From Mortierella alpina (lineage: Eukaryota > Mortierellomycota > Mortierellomycetes > Mortierellales > Mortierellaceae): a stretch of DNA of 64,000 bases. The stretch lies in the NCBI GenBank assembly GCA_029449245.1, contig JANATF010000010.1:868001-932000 (forward strand), given 5' to 3'. The notes beneath the pieces were generated by a model. It was not told where the DNA came from and did no database searches. It was given only the letters and a program-made list of their open reading frames with translations. This document shows positions 11,469 through 22,627 of this stretch, piece after piece (position 1 is the first letter of the stretch; every line of letters starts with the position of its first letter). The position numbers were made by a program, and so were the translations under genes.

Positions 11469-11813
11469 CTGCCTTTTTTTTTTTTTTTTTCTTTTTTTAC
11501 TTTTTTTACTTTTTTTACTTTTTTTTTTCGGCTTACAGCTTCATCATTCTTCCTCCTAACTCCTCCCTCATGACACGAAAGGCATCGTAGCCCATCTATC
11601 ATACTTTCTTATACTCACATCATTGATCATGGATACTATTCATCGATACTAGATTTGAAGGTGCCGGAGGAACAAAGGTCATCAATGAGTGAAAAAAAAA
11701 GGAAACTAATAAAAAATGCCGAGTGGGATCTCCTGATCGAATCATAAGTTGAGCTGTCTACACGCGTCAACTGCCGTGCCCAACTCCCCATACCAATCTA
11801 CACTGCAACATCC
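11469..11813. other. Convergent 3' intergenic spacer
   Basis: This 345-bp spacer lies between the convergent orphan and chitinase genes. Apart from the T-rich tract at its start I see nothing in it that supports a gene. Confidence 0.6.
11473..11528. repeat. T-rich tract with 9-bp TTTTTTTAC units
   Basis: Directly after the orphan stop codon comes a long T run followed by about three tandem TTTTTTTAC units and another T run. It lies between two convergent genes and may act in 3'-end formation, but it shows no specific signal beyond its composition. Confidence 0.75.
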
Positions 11814-14592
11814 CTACACGTGCTGCTTCCTTTGATTCTTGACCTTCGCCTTTCTTCTTGGCTTTTGCTTCAGAGACTTGTAGCTGCCATCATCAGCCTT
11901 GACTTGTTTCTTCTCTTTCTTCTCTTCCTTCACTTTCTTCACTTTCTTCTCTTTCTTCTCTTTCTTCTCCTTCTTCGCCTTCTGCACCACCTTCTCCAAG
12001 GCTGCAGCCAGTCGAAGAAACTGGGAGATGTACTCGGGGCGATTAGGCCCAACTTGTGTGCTCAGTTTGTATGAGACTCTGGAGAGTCCATGTCCAGCAC
12101 TAGCGTCTCCGACGTTTCGATCCCGACTCGCACGGACGAGCTCTAGCTCGCCGTAAAAATATAGGGACGGCGATAGCAAGCGTCGTTCTACAAACGAAAA
12201 AAGGGGTTATCATTAAATTGCCTTGGCTGTGTTACACGAGGAATGTTGAGTGCCAATTCTTGCATACCATAGCATGCACTTGGAGTGCTCCAACCTTCGG
12301 GGTTACAAGTGTAAGCCTGCCATGTGTCGATGCAACCTGCGAGCCCAGAGCATCTCACAAGCACCATATTGCCAACAGGAGTGTCTGGAAGTGCTTGACG
12401 CTCTTTGATCACGGCCAAACATCTGTTTTTCTTTGAAGCAACATAAGGGACCAGCCCTGGTCGCCCTAAAGAATCAGGAGATATGGTCGTCATCGAGGCT
12501 GGGGGAACGCCAATTGCGGGGCAGTCTACCGGGTAGTCCTGAGCATGAAATGCATCCTCATGTGTGGCAGGCGCGGGAGCCACCTTGGGCTTAGTCTTTG
12601 AAGACGAATCAGCTTTGATTTCGAGGTGGCCTTTAACCTGGGTAGCGTCGAGTTCGGGCGCCTGGAACGGGGTCTGAGGCGTTGTTGACTTGGACTTGTG
12701 TTGTGTGTGAAACTGCTTGTAGAACGCGCTCTCCTCGCTGGTCGAGTCGAGATCCTGATCCAGACTCCACCACATCACTCCTGCCAAATTGAGCTCGGTC
12801 ACCATCTGCAACTTGAGGTCCAGGCTCGGTCGATCGTCATATCCAACCCAGTTATGGCGGTCGCCATAGACAAAATAAAAGGCTTTCGCATTTGAATCCC
12901 ACAGAGGATTAATCTGCGCCTGCTCACCACTAGGATGAATCAAATTCGCAATCTCATTATACGCGATATCGCCTCTGGTTTCGATGCAACGTGTGGGTTC
13001 GCCTCCGCTAATGAACTTTGCCTGGCCAGGCGTTGATTGCTGAGGATCTGTAAGGATAAAGCTTTTGCCGTATAGCGCCATTCCCAGGACGAGTTTCTGG
13101 CGAGGTACCCCGCGATCCAGATAAAACTCCACGGCCCCTTGAACACTGTGCCCACCATGGATCTCTGCTGGCATCTGCACCAAAGTGGTATGGATGTTCA
13201 CTGTGTGACTCAAATCGTAGGCCGTGTATAGGTCTATACAAGAAACATCCATTTGATCAGTAGAGAGCACAGTGGGGTTCTTAACTGCGCTTCAAATACA
13301 ATGCCATTGACGCAGAAAACACCCATCCTCCATCATTTACCATAGGCCATGATCATCAAGAAGTCAGTGTACATGGACACCTTGTCCAGCTCATAGCCTC
13401 GAATTCCCTCCACGAAAGATGCACCGGCAAGAGAGAGTACAAGCCCGCTTCCTTCCCGATCAAAGGCATCTCTCATCTCTCGGAACAGTGCCGTGACAAA
13501 CTCGCGATCGTTGTAGGTCGGGTACTCATAGTCGATGTCGATCCCATCGAACCCGTAGAACTGACAGAACTCAATGCAGCTGTTGATGAAGGCCGTACGC
13601 GACTCAACCGTCCGCACCATGTTTTCGAAGCGGTGTCTTGTATCCTCATCGCTCCTGGGTTCTGGATGAGTAAAGCCCCAGCCACCAACTGAGAGCATAA
13701 CACGGGTCTTCGTTGCCATCTTTAAGCTGTTGATGGTGAAGTACAAGTTTTCATCGCTTGGATCGGCTGGGTAAAGTTGATAGTCCTCGTCAAAGTAGGC
13801 GAACGCAAACATGACATAGTCCAGTGACGCCCATGGAATGGAAGACGGCAGGTACGGTCGCTGGTGGCAACTATTCCTCCCCTGACCCCTGTACTGCGTC
13901 CACCCCGGAAAGTACGCGATGTTGATCAGCGTACCATTCGGTGGAAGCTTGCTCACCGAGGCTGGGATTCGGAACTTTTGACCATCCTGGTTGGGAAGGC
14001 TGCGTTTCCTCTCCTGCAGGTCGAATCCGCTCCTACTTCTGTGTTTGTGCTGGCTACTCGGCAGATGTAAAGGCGTTCTGTCGAGCCCACACTGGCCAAA
14101 GGCTTGCTGGCAGCCTTCTAGACAGTAGGCGCCGTCGGCACCACAGTAGCCCCACTGAGAGCAGCAAGGCCTATCCTCAGGGCACAGTAGAACGTCCTTT
14201 CCTGGACCGCAGGTGATGTCGACAATCCCGAAGCTATGATTTAGACGATCGCCCTTGCTTCCTCTGCCCGTCTTGCCCGTCTTCTTTTTCTTGTGCTTTT
14301 TTGGCCGGTCATCCGCACTGCCGTCCTGCTCAGCTTTGTCTCGAGATCTTTCTTTCTTGGTGGTGTGTTTTCGGTGTTGAGCTAATGGTGCATGCCTCAT
14401 GTGTTTGTCCTTGCCATGGCGTGATTCGTGGCCTTTGCCGGAAAGGCTAATTTTTTTCAGGGCACAAGGCCGTTTGTGAGGGTTCGAGGTGCGATCGGTG
14501 GAACGTGCACCCGCTTCGGTGGAGACGGTGAGCACGAGCAGGGAGAAGAGGAGAGCTAGGAGGCCAAAAGCGATCTTTGGCATAGTCGTCAT
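11814..14592 (-). CDS. Secreted CBM18-GH18 chitinase with Lys-rich tail, 863 aa
   Basis: Exons are 14592-13341, 13233-12268 and 12187-11814, with introns of 107 and 80 nt. The chosen ATG gives an N-terminal signal peptide (MTTMPKIAFGLLALLFSLLV); an upstream in-frame ATG at 14691 would bury it. A Lys-rich linker follows. Next is a chitin-binding CBM18 module with the hevein-like cysteine pattern (CGPGKDVLLC to CQQAFGQCG, ~aa 130-170). The GH18 barrel contains MLSVGGWG and the catalytic DGIDIDYEYP motif with its acid Glu intact; IMAYDLY and MWWSLDQD are also present. It should hydrolyse chitin outside the cell or in the wall. The third exon, joined by GTATGC/TTTGTAG sites in phase, adds ~125 residues ending in KKEKKEKKEKK-type repeats, unusual for a secreted enzyme. 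The N-terminal and catalytic parts are certain; the tail is slightly less so. Confidence 0.93.
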
Positions 14593-15416
14593 GATGGAGG
14601 ACGGAGCTGAGGAGACGAACCAAGGCAGCGAAGGGGATTGATTGTTAGAGAACAAAAAGCTAGAGAAGCGCACCTTCGAAAATTTGATCATCGACAAGGC
14701 TGGAATAAGGAGGGGAGGAACAGGACGAATGATATGGCCAAGAGGCAGGAGGGAACAGAATCAGAGAATGGGTTCCTTCTCCCTCAGTAGAGCCCTGCGG
14801 GTGGGGACCTTGCCGTGAGGTCCTTTTCGATCCATTGTGTCGCGCCCAGGAAGGGAGCACGAAAGGTTCGAGCTTATGAAAGACACGAAATCCCTCGCTG
14901 GCCATTGTCATTTTCAGGCCGTTAGCCAGTACGTGCGTGGGGCTAGCGCCTTTTACCCACTATTCGTCTCCACCTCCTCAACGCATGGGTGGCATGAATA
15001 TTTTCAGGAGAGCTACGTTTTCTTCCGGCTGGAAGGTCTTTGGCCATAGGAACATTTCGCAGCATCGATTGGAATGCTAAATAGATGTTGATGGTGACCC
15101 TCGAAGCTTGCTTCCGTGCTCTATTGTCATTCGGATAAGATGCATAGAATGTGTTTGTGAGGCAGAAGCCAAGCGCAGTTTCGCTCTGTGCATATTGTCC
15201 TTGCCGTCGCGAACGTGGTGACCTCATGACATATTCCGATTACCTATCATGCACCTGTGTGCATCATGGTTGGTGGCGGAGTTATCCAGTGTTGGTGGTG
15301 AGGGATTGACCTTCATGAACATCGGGTATGGATACAAGCAGACATGAAGGTGCGAATACGATGATATTTTTTAATGAGTGTGAAGTGTTGGATAATAAAT
15401 ACTTTCAGCAAGCATG
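14593..15416. other. Chitinase promoter and spacer
   Basis: No supported gene. The region holds the chitinase promoter and the 3' side of the Zn2Cys6 gene. A minus-strand frame at 14943-15227 is rich in rare-type residues and has no recognisable motif. Confidence 0.55.
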
Positions 15417-17293
15417 TCATGGCTGGTTGGTGTTGCTACTGCCGCCACCATGGCTGCTGCTGCTGGCTCCTCCATTGTAGTCATTCAAGTTGTACGGAGT
15501 CGAGTACAGGCTAGGTCCAGAGTAGCTGGTCGTGTATGCTGGCGCATAGTCGTTGTCCATGCGCTGAGGATGGAATGAGTAGCTGCTGCTTGATGTTGCG
15601 CTATTGCCGTATCCAAAATCCAAGGTGCCTGACAAAGGGCCCATCGTCGAGGACGTGAATGGGAGCATATGTGATTGCGTGGGGCTGTTCAGGGCCGTCA
15701 CTGGCTCAGACATGTATCCTGCAGGCCCTCCTGGAAGAACAGCGTGGCCCATGACAGGGGTGGTCGATGCGGATGCGGAACCAAGCTGGGATGGCTGAAC
15801 TCTGCGCTTGTAAGGTCCGCGCTTGACGCCCTTTTTGCGCACCTTACGTGTCGAGTCTACACAAGTGTCGGCGAGACCATACTTGCGGCACCGGGTGCAG
15901 GGCCTTCCTTCATCACATTTCTTGCACGCCTTTTGGCAATTGACTAAACAATTGGTACGCAAAGTTAGTTCCAATTGTGTGTGTACAAGAATGAAATACG
16001 ATAACGCGCGCCAAAAAAGAAAAAAAAACCACTGGGGCCGGCTAGCGCCAGTTTTCTCCCTGTCAGGAGGGAGTGGCTACAGTTGTGTCAACACGCCTTC
16101 GTTTGTCGCTGCTCACTTTTTGCTCGTGCTCTTTCTATTTTTCCTTCTGTATTTCGCCATTTCCTCTTCTTCTCACATGTACTCCTTGTGTACATCTGCA
16201 TAGTTTGCTGCAGTGCTTGCGCAACAGCAAGAGGCTTTTTCCCAGGGTCATTCTTTCAATAAATAAAAACGTGGCTCTCACTAGTTTGAGTCTTCCTGTG
16301 GGCTGATACTCGCTCACCCCCTACTCTCAACCCTCTTAACCTCACCAAGCCCACTTAGTCAATCCCCCAACACCCAATATTGAGCAAAAGCTTACCACAG
16401 GCATTTTTGACTTGGCGACGTTTGGGTTTTTGAACAAAATTGGGATCAGAGAGCTGCTGGTGATCTAGCGTTGGCGAAGCGGGCATAGAGCTGTATGGGG
16501 TGGACTGGTTCGAATGATAAGGGGTCGAGGCAGCAGAACTGAAGGTCGATCCCAGTAGCTGATGGTACTGGGCATATTGTGCATCTGTAAGAGGAGGAAC
16601 TAGGGGAGCATACTGTGGTTGCTGACGCAGAGGAGCAGACGGGACGCCATTGAACGAGTTGAGAGACCCCTGCTGTTGCTGCTGTTGTTGTTGTTGCTGG
16701 TATTGAAGCTGTTGATGCTGGTTGGGAGGCGAAGTTGGATAGAAGCTTGCAGTCAGGCTACTGTGCTGTTGCTGTGGATGCTGGTGATTGTGCTGCTGGA
16801 AGGGCTGCTGTTGGTAAAGACTAGAGCTGCTCGGGTGATACTGCGAGTTGCCTGAGGATTTGTACTGCATGTTGTTCATGATGGGAGAGGACGGTGCCGA
16901 GGCATATGCCAGAGAAGGTGTGGTTGAGCCACTGACGTTGCCACTTAGCAAGCCCGAGGCTTGCGAGGTTGGGGCCAAGGAAGACTGGTTCATGCGGGCG
17001 TTTGAGGGCGCAGATGGGTTCTGACGCATGCTCAAGCCCATCAAATGGTTGTTGAGGTTGTATGGGTTAGCAGGCAGTGCAGAGAACGAGTTCATCGGTG
17101 TCGACGACGAGCCTTGTAGGCCGCTGTAAGGCTGGGCATTGTTGGCGTTTAGCTGCTGATAGGCTTGGCTCAACTGATACTGCTGGGGATGCTGGGGATC
17201 AAATGAAGGCTCGTTCTTGACTAGCGGGGAGAGACGCTGCTGGTCCTTTGGGTCCTGCTGATCTTGCTGTTGGAACTGGGGTGGAAGGCTCAT
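15417..17293 (-). CDS. Zn(2)-Cys(6) transcription factor, 474 aa
   Basis: Exons are 17293-16396 and 15943-15417, with a 452-nt intron inside the zinc cluster (NAC|VNCQ). The N-terminal ~290 residues are Gln/Ser/Pro/Asn-rich with poly-Gln runs, typical of activation or disordered regions. The DNA-binding module at ~aa 299-326 has the spacing Cys-X2-Cys-X6-Cys-X5-Cys-X2-Cys-X7-Cys, with an extra Cys inside the six-residue loop (CVNCQKACKKC). It is followed by the very basic RKVRKKGVKRGPYKRR. Unlike most Gal4-class regulators the zinc cluster lies in the middle of the protein. I see no fungal-specific middle-homology domain after it. The target genes cannot be read from the sequence. The frame's GTG upstream is ignored; the ATG at 17293 is used. 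Confidence 0.9.
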
Positions 17294-18235
17294 GGCGCAC
17301 ACACTCGCAGGCCTTTAGTGGGTACTGGGTTGAGATTGAATATGGAAGGAGCTGTGTGAAGCATGTAAACAGATGGGAGTCAGTGCGAGTGCTGATTCAA
17401 GTCCCGCCTGCACGCTATTCCTCGGTGAGTGCAGATTGCAGCGGCAGATGTACCTACATTTGCAGGGTCCGTTGGACAGGCGGCCAGATCTTGGGGTGGA
17501 AGCAGAGCTGGGGAGGATCAGATGAGAGCGAGAGGGATGGGGGGCACAGGGTGTGAAAGGAGGAGAGAGAGAAACAGAGAGAGAGAGAGGAGGAGGAAGG
17601 AGGTTCAGACACTGCCCCAGAAGAAACTCTTGCAGGCCAAAGACGAGGAAAAAAAATTCTCGTCGCTCGGGACTGCGCTTTCACCACAAAACGGCCAACT
17701 GCTGTTTGTCTGCTTCACACAGGTGGGTGAGTAGCTGCAGTGCTGGCTCTGCATGCCGTTGCTGTGAAGCGTACTGTACATCCAACTGTCGTCCAACCAT
17801 GCCATCTGCCAGCGCAGCGCATTGTCTTATCAGAATCCGCCGCTAAGATGCGGATACGCCGAGGGATCGTGCCTTTTTGCCGTCCACGGTCTCAAAAAGA
17901 GTGTTCACAATGGTCATAGCTGAATATAGTCTTTCTTCACCGGCGCTCAGAGATCCCCTGTCTCTCATGGCGTGTCACTCCTAGCTACTTATGTGTACAT
18001 ATGAGCAATCTCAAAAGGTCAATCTGGCGATACGCAGAATCAACAGACAGCGGCAGAGCCAATTGCGGGTTGCTGGGGTGCAGGTTTTGTACTTTCGGCG
18101 GTGCCATTACATGCGCATGGGGAGCAAGGGTTCGAAATAGAGAAGCCTCGGTTGCGCGAGCCATTTTATTTCTTAAAGAGTTCCGTTTCTCCAGAAGTAA
18201 ACGAAGACCTTAAAGGCGAAAGAGAAGGACGTTAT
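17294..18235. other. Promoter of the Zn2Cys6 gene and RPL37 3' spacer
   Basis: No supported gene. A GA-rich purine tract (about 17555-17605) lies upstream of the regulator, pyrimidine-rich on that gene's sense strand. The remainder shows only short overlapping open frames. Confidence 0.55.
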
Positions 18236-19039
18236 TTAAGCAACGACGGCCTTGACCTGCTTCTTGGCCTGGGTGCCCTCACGGAAACCGTTCTTGAAGC
18301 GACGGTTGACATCGGACAAGTGGCGCATGCGGCCAGTACCGGTCGTCTTTCTGCGGGTGGCCTTCTCGCTCCAGTTGTCTATAGAACGATAGGAGATAAT
18401 CAAAGCGTCAGAGTCAGTGTCTAATACATATTCAGGATCATGGTCCATATTCGCCAATTCGTAATGGACACTCCGTCCAAGATCTGTTGCTGGTTTTGTT
18501 GTTCGAGTCGAAAAGGTTGAAGATACCCAAAGTGTTCTCTCATGCAAGAGAGAGTGCGACTGAAGGCGACTGAGGCCCGATTTAACATCATTGGCACACT
18601 GCCAATGGCTACAATCCAAGTGCTTGAGCATCATAGCCAGACAACAGTTCTCCCATCCTAAGACGAAGTCAAGGGATGGTCCAAATCCTGCTGTTGCTCG
18701 TCTCTGATCAAAACTGCTCCATGCTGCTTTTAAACTCCCAAAGATGCCTGAGTGATTGTCCATGGTATGATGGAGGAAAAATAGTGTGTGTGTGGTGCTT
18801 ACAAGAGCGGAGCTTAGCGGCGGGGTAGCCGCACTGAGCGCAGGTCTTCTTCTGGTTGTGGAAGGAGCGACGTCCACAGCTATTTATCCGAGAGGAGTAA
18901 TAGGTCAGTAACGAGTTTCTAACGGCTGTCCAAGTCCTGTGTCTTTGCTGCCATGAAGCAAACGGCAACGCCAAACATACCGACGGCACAAAGTGTGCGA
19001 CTTGGTGTGGCGTTTACCAAACGAAGAGGTACCCTTAGT
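18236..19039 (-). CDS. RPL37: 60S ribosomal protein eL37 (RPL37), initiator exon not located
   Basis: Three exons are clear: 19039-18981, 18879-18803 and 18378-18236. They encode [18 protein letters not shown], then the zinc-binding CRRCGRRSF...CAQCGYPAA region, then [20 protein letters not shown] to the stop. With an initiator Met the protein has 93 residues, normal for eL37 (88-97). Both zinc-ligand CXXC pairs are present. The first exon begins right after a TACAG acceptor at the Thr that normally follows Met, so the ATG must lie on a tiny upstream exon. No ATG followed by a good GT donor was found up to ~20060. The intron before the last exon is 424 nt. The gene is divergent from eRF1. Confidence 0.93.
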
Positions 19040-20316
19040 CTGTAGTGCAAAGTAAAGATGAACCGAGATCCGAGTAAGTGCTAATGTTCAAAGTGCTGCT
19101 GATGCGCCCTAGTTCCAGCAGTGCCATTCAATGCTTCCGTGATCCTGTCCAAGTGGTTCGAAGGTCGAGTTTGATCGATGAGGAAGAGCAGAGCTGGCAA
19201 GACGTTCAGGTGATCGCTGACGGTGCTTCTTCGATCACTTTCGTTCCCCTGCCTGTTGTCTCTCCAGTCGTCCTGCCTGCCTGCATGCGCTCTCCCATGC
19301 TATGCATTCTTGAGCGATGTTTCTCCGACAGATCTGACAAGAAACGAGCGATCGCTCAGATGTTCCTGTAGCGCCCATGGAGATGATGTCGGATTCGTCT
19401 GCCAAAAGATCTCTGATTTGTGATTCCTATCATTGACCATCGATTCCCTTGTTCCGAACGTGCTGGGGATGGGTGCTCTGGCGTCCGATGGCATAGATGT
19501 AGTCGATGGATGGCATGGTTGCTCCTGCTGGATGATGGATGGTTGTCCCTTTGCGCTCAACAGCCAGTCATATAAAAATTCATCTGCCATAGAGACCATT
19601 TCTGATTTTCGTTGAGTTGAAAGAGAAGGCAGCACATTATTCGCTGCTGGGCGAACTTAACGTCGACGGTCACGTGTCGGACTCCTTCTCTCCTCTGCCA
19701 GTTTGCCCCCTTTGGATCACACTATTATATGTGGAGCTGTGCACAGACAGACGGTTTAACCACTCTGCGGCCACAGTTTCCCATCGGATCGCAGCTTCTG
19801 AAAGGAGAAAGAGGGGGGAAAGGGCGTTGCAGCCACAGCTACAGCTGCCTTCGATCAACAAAGACCAAAGCTACGAGGTAACTGTGAGCGAGCAGAATGC
19901 CTCAATAAAGCCATGATTCCTTGAAGACTTACGCCTTCGGACCGCAACTACAATATCGAGAGAGGCGAGCTCCTCATGGCCGCCGGCGTCGTTGCTATAG
20001 AAAGGTGAAGTGCAGCCAACGCACAGCATGCATTACGTCAATGTAAATCCTTACCAGATAGGAATTAGCGGTGTGTTTTTTTTTTTTTTTCAAAGAACCT
20101 TTTTCGTCCAGAAGCGGAGGTTGAGAGATTCCCTTACTCATCCCTTCCCTTTATCTCACCAGGATAGCATCACTTTGTAAGCCGTGGGATAGCGACCGCA
20201 CAGTCCATCGCAACCTGTGGCAACCAGTGTGTAGACACCAGACTGATCCCTGTCTCGCTTTCTCTTTCTCTGTCTTGACTCCTTTCTCATAACCACCCCC
20301 ACAAACCTGCAGCATC
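19040..20316. other. Divergent promoter region between RPL37 and eRF1
   Basis: This 1.28-kb region should contain the RPL37 first exon(s) and the eRF1 promoter. Minus-strand donor-like sequences occur near 19930 (GGC|GTAAGT) and 20055 (CTG|GTAAGG), compatible with untranslated leader exons of RPL37. A CACGTG palindrome lies at 19671-19676 and a T run near 20077-20090. No other gene is supported. Confidence 0.5.
19671..19676. promoter_or_regulatory. CACGTG E-box between RPL37 and eRF1
   Basis: A perfect CACGTG palindrome in the shared upstream region of two translation genes. Such sites bind bHLH factors (Cbf1/Pho4/USF class) in fungi. Motif match only; one hit is not strong evidence. Confidence 0.3.
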
Positions 20317-22057
20317 ATGTCTACCTCACAGGAAACCATCGATAACAATATCGAGATGTGGAAGGTCAAGAAGCTGATCAAGGGTCTTGAGGCAGCTCGT
20401 GGGTAGGTTCAATGCACATCCCACGTTGCTTAAGTCAAAGAGCAGACTCTTGGCTCCACCGTAAGCTCTGCATTGTACTCAAGCCTGTAGCTCACACTTC
20501 CATTGCGCTTGCTCTTTGCCTCGTCCACAGAAACGGAACTTCCATGATCTCGCTCATTATCCCTCCCGGTGATCAGATTTCTCGAGTTGCCAAAATGCTG
20601 GCTGATGAGTATGGAACTGCCTCCAACATCAAGAGCAGAGTCAACAGATTGTCGGTTCTGAGTGCTATTACGTCGACTCAGGCACGCCTCAAGCTGTACA
20701 CCAAAGGTTCGTCTACTTTTAGTTATGTGATGATGACCCAAGTCGCCTTCCTAGCCTGATCTTGGCCTGGTCCTAAAGCAGGCTACGTCTAGTCCAGCTG
20801 TGCACCATCAATCACATCTGTGCAGCTTTCTATTATCCACTAATACTCACCATCAATATTCCTTTGACTTTGCCATCCACACCTCCTCGTATTCGTTTTG
20901 TTTTGCCGCAGTTCCTCCCACTGGACTTGTCGTATACTGCGGCACTGTTGTCACGGATGAGGGCAAGGAAAAGAAGGTCAACATCGACTTCCCTCCCCAC
21001 AAGCCCATCAACACCTCGTTGTACATGTGCGACAACAAGTTCCACACCGAGGCGCTGTCTGAGTTGCTCGAGTCGGACTCCAAGTTTGGATTTGTTATCA
21101 TGGATGGTAACGGTACGCTGTTCGGTAGCGTTTCTGGAAACACCCGCGATGTCATCCACAAGTTCACTGTCGATCTGCCCAAGAAGCACGGACGTGGAGG
21201 TCAGTCTGCCCTTCGTTTCTCCCGTCTTCGTGACGAGAAGCGCCACAACTATGTCCGCAAGGTCGCCGAGATGACTGTTCAGCACTTTATCACCAACGAC
21301 AAGGTCAACGTCACTGGTTTGGTCCTCGCTGGTTCCGCCGATTTCAAGACTGAGCTGTCGCAGTCTGATTTGTTCGATCCTCGTCTTCAGGCCAAGGTTA
21401 TCAAGATTGTTGATGTGTCCTATGGTGGTGAGAACGGTTTCAACCAGGCCATTGAGCTCAGTGCCGAAGCCCTGTCTAACGTCAAGTTTATCCAGGAGAA
21501 GCGCTTGATCTCCAAGTACTTTGACGCCATTTCTCAGGACACTGGAAAGTACTGCTTCGGTGTTGAGGATACGTTGAAGGCTCTGGATATGGGCGCTGTC
21601 GAGACCTTGATCGTCTGGGAGAACTTGGACATTGCTCGTGTCACTCTTCGCAACTCTACGGGTGAGCTCGACATCAAGCACTTTACCAAGGAGCAGGAGA
21701 AGGAGCGGACCAACTTTATTGATCCCCTCGACGGCTCCGAGATGGAGGTTGTCGAAAAGATGCCTCTCTTGGAATGGCTTGCTGAGAAGTACAAGGACTT
21801 TGGTAAGTGGTTTGATGGTTTTCAGTCGTGCGATGGCAACCCCCTCCGCTGTCCCTGTGATAGGACTCTAGATCACTCATGTTCTCGTTTGTCGCGTACA
21901 ATTATTCCTTTTAGGTGCCACTCTCGAGTTTGTGACCAACAGATCTCAAGAAGGATCTCAGTTCGTCAAGGGCTTTGGAGGTATCGGAGGACTCCTCCGT
22001 TACAAGCTCGATTTCGATGCTATCGGATACGACTCTGACGAGTTCTTCTCTGATTGA
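20317..22057 (+). CDS. SUP45: Eukaryotic peptide chain release factor 1 (eRF1), 431 aa
   Basis: Exons are 20317-20402, 20531-20706, 20912-21802 and 21915-22057, all in phase. The protein recognises all three stop codons in the ribosomal A site and triggers peptide release with eRF3. The stop-decoding motifs TASNIKS (~aa 58-64) and YMCDNKF are intact, and the catalytic GGQ loop is present in RGGQSALRF at ~aa 181. The C-terminal domain ends in the usual acidic tail (YDSDEFFSD). Length matches the family (about 430-440). There are no odd substitutions in NIKS or GGQ, so the standard nuclear code is expected. The gene is divergent from RPL37 and is followed in the same direction by PNO1. Confidence 0.98.
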
Positions 22058-22627
22058 CCCTCTGATGAGGACCACGCTGCATCGCTTCAGGAGGGGCAGA
22101 AACTGGGCGCGGTGGGCCGCTCAGTTTAAGGAGAGAAGGGAGGGTTTATGGCAGAGAAGGTATGTTTGCACAATGTTGGTCATCTAGCTTCAGGGACACG
22201 ACTCCTATGTGATCCTACATCTTGCCCCTTTCTCCTAACGTAGCCTTCCGTTCTTTTTCTCTCAACGCCCCTCTAGTCTACTTGTCTCTGCGACTGAACA
22301 GACCTGGAACTAAAATCAGCTTTTTATTATTGAACACATTTGAGTTGTCAGGAGCAGGCGTAGCTCAAGCACTTCAAGAGATCCCTATTGAAGTTTGAAA
22401 GCACGTAGAGGTGAACTGCTGAAATAAAAAAGAAAACCAGTGAAGACGAGTAATGGATCAGTGGAGAAGCGGACAGTCACAGTGTGGCTTTGATAAACAA
22501 ACTGTTGAGCCAAACTTGACTATGAGAAGAAAAAAAAAAAAAGACAGGGAATGCGGTTCCTCGACCTTGCTACTTTCATTTCTCACCCTCACTCCCTTGC
22601 TTCTCCGTCCACCAACCCATACCCACA
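22058..22627. other. eRF1 3' region and PNO1 promoter
   Basis: Tandem-gene spacer. It contains an AATAAA hexamer at 22423-22428, an A run near 22530 and, just before the PNO1 ATG, a C/T-rich leader. No gene is supported. Confidence 0.55.
22423..22428 (+). terminator. Candidate polyadenylation signal of eRF1
   Basis: An AATAAA hexamer about 365 bp downstream of the eRF1 stop and before the PNO1 leader. Position and motif only. Confidence 0.3.

Noticed and set aside
20833-21681. 282-codon open frame antisense to eRF1
   Set aside because: A shadow of the biased codons of a highly expressed gene; the eRF1 frame has all functional motifs.
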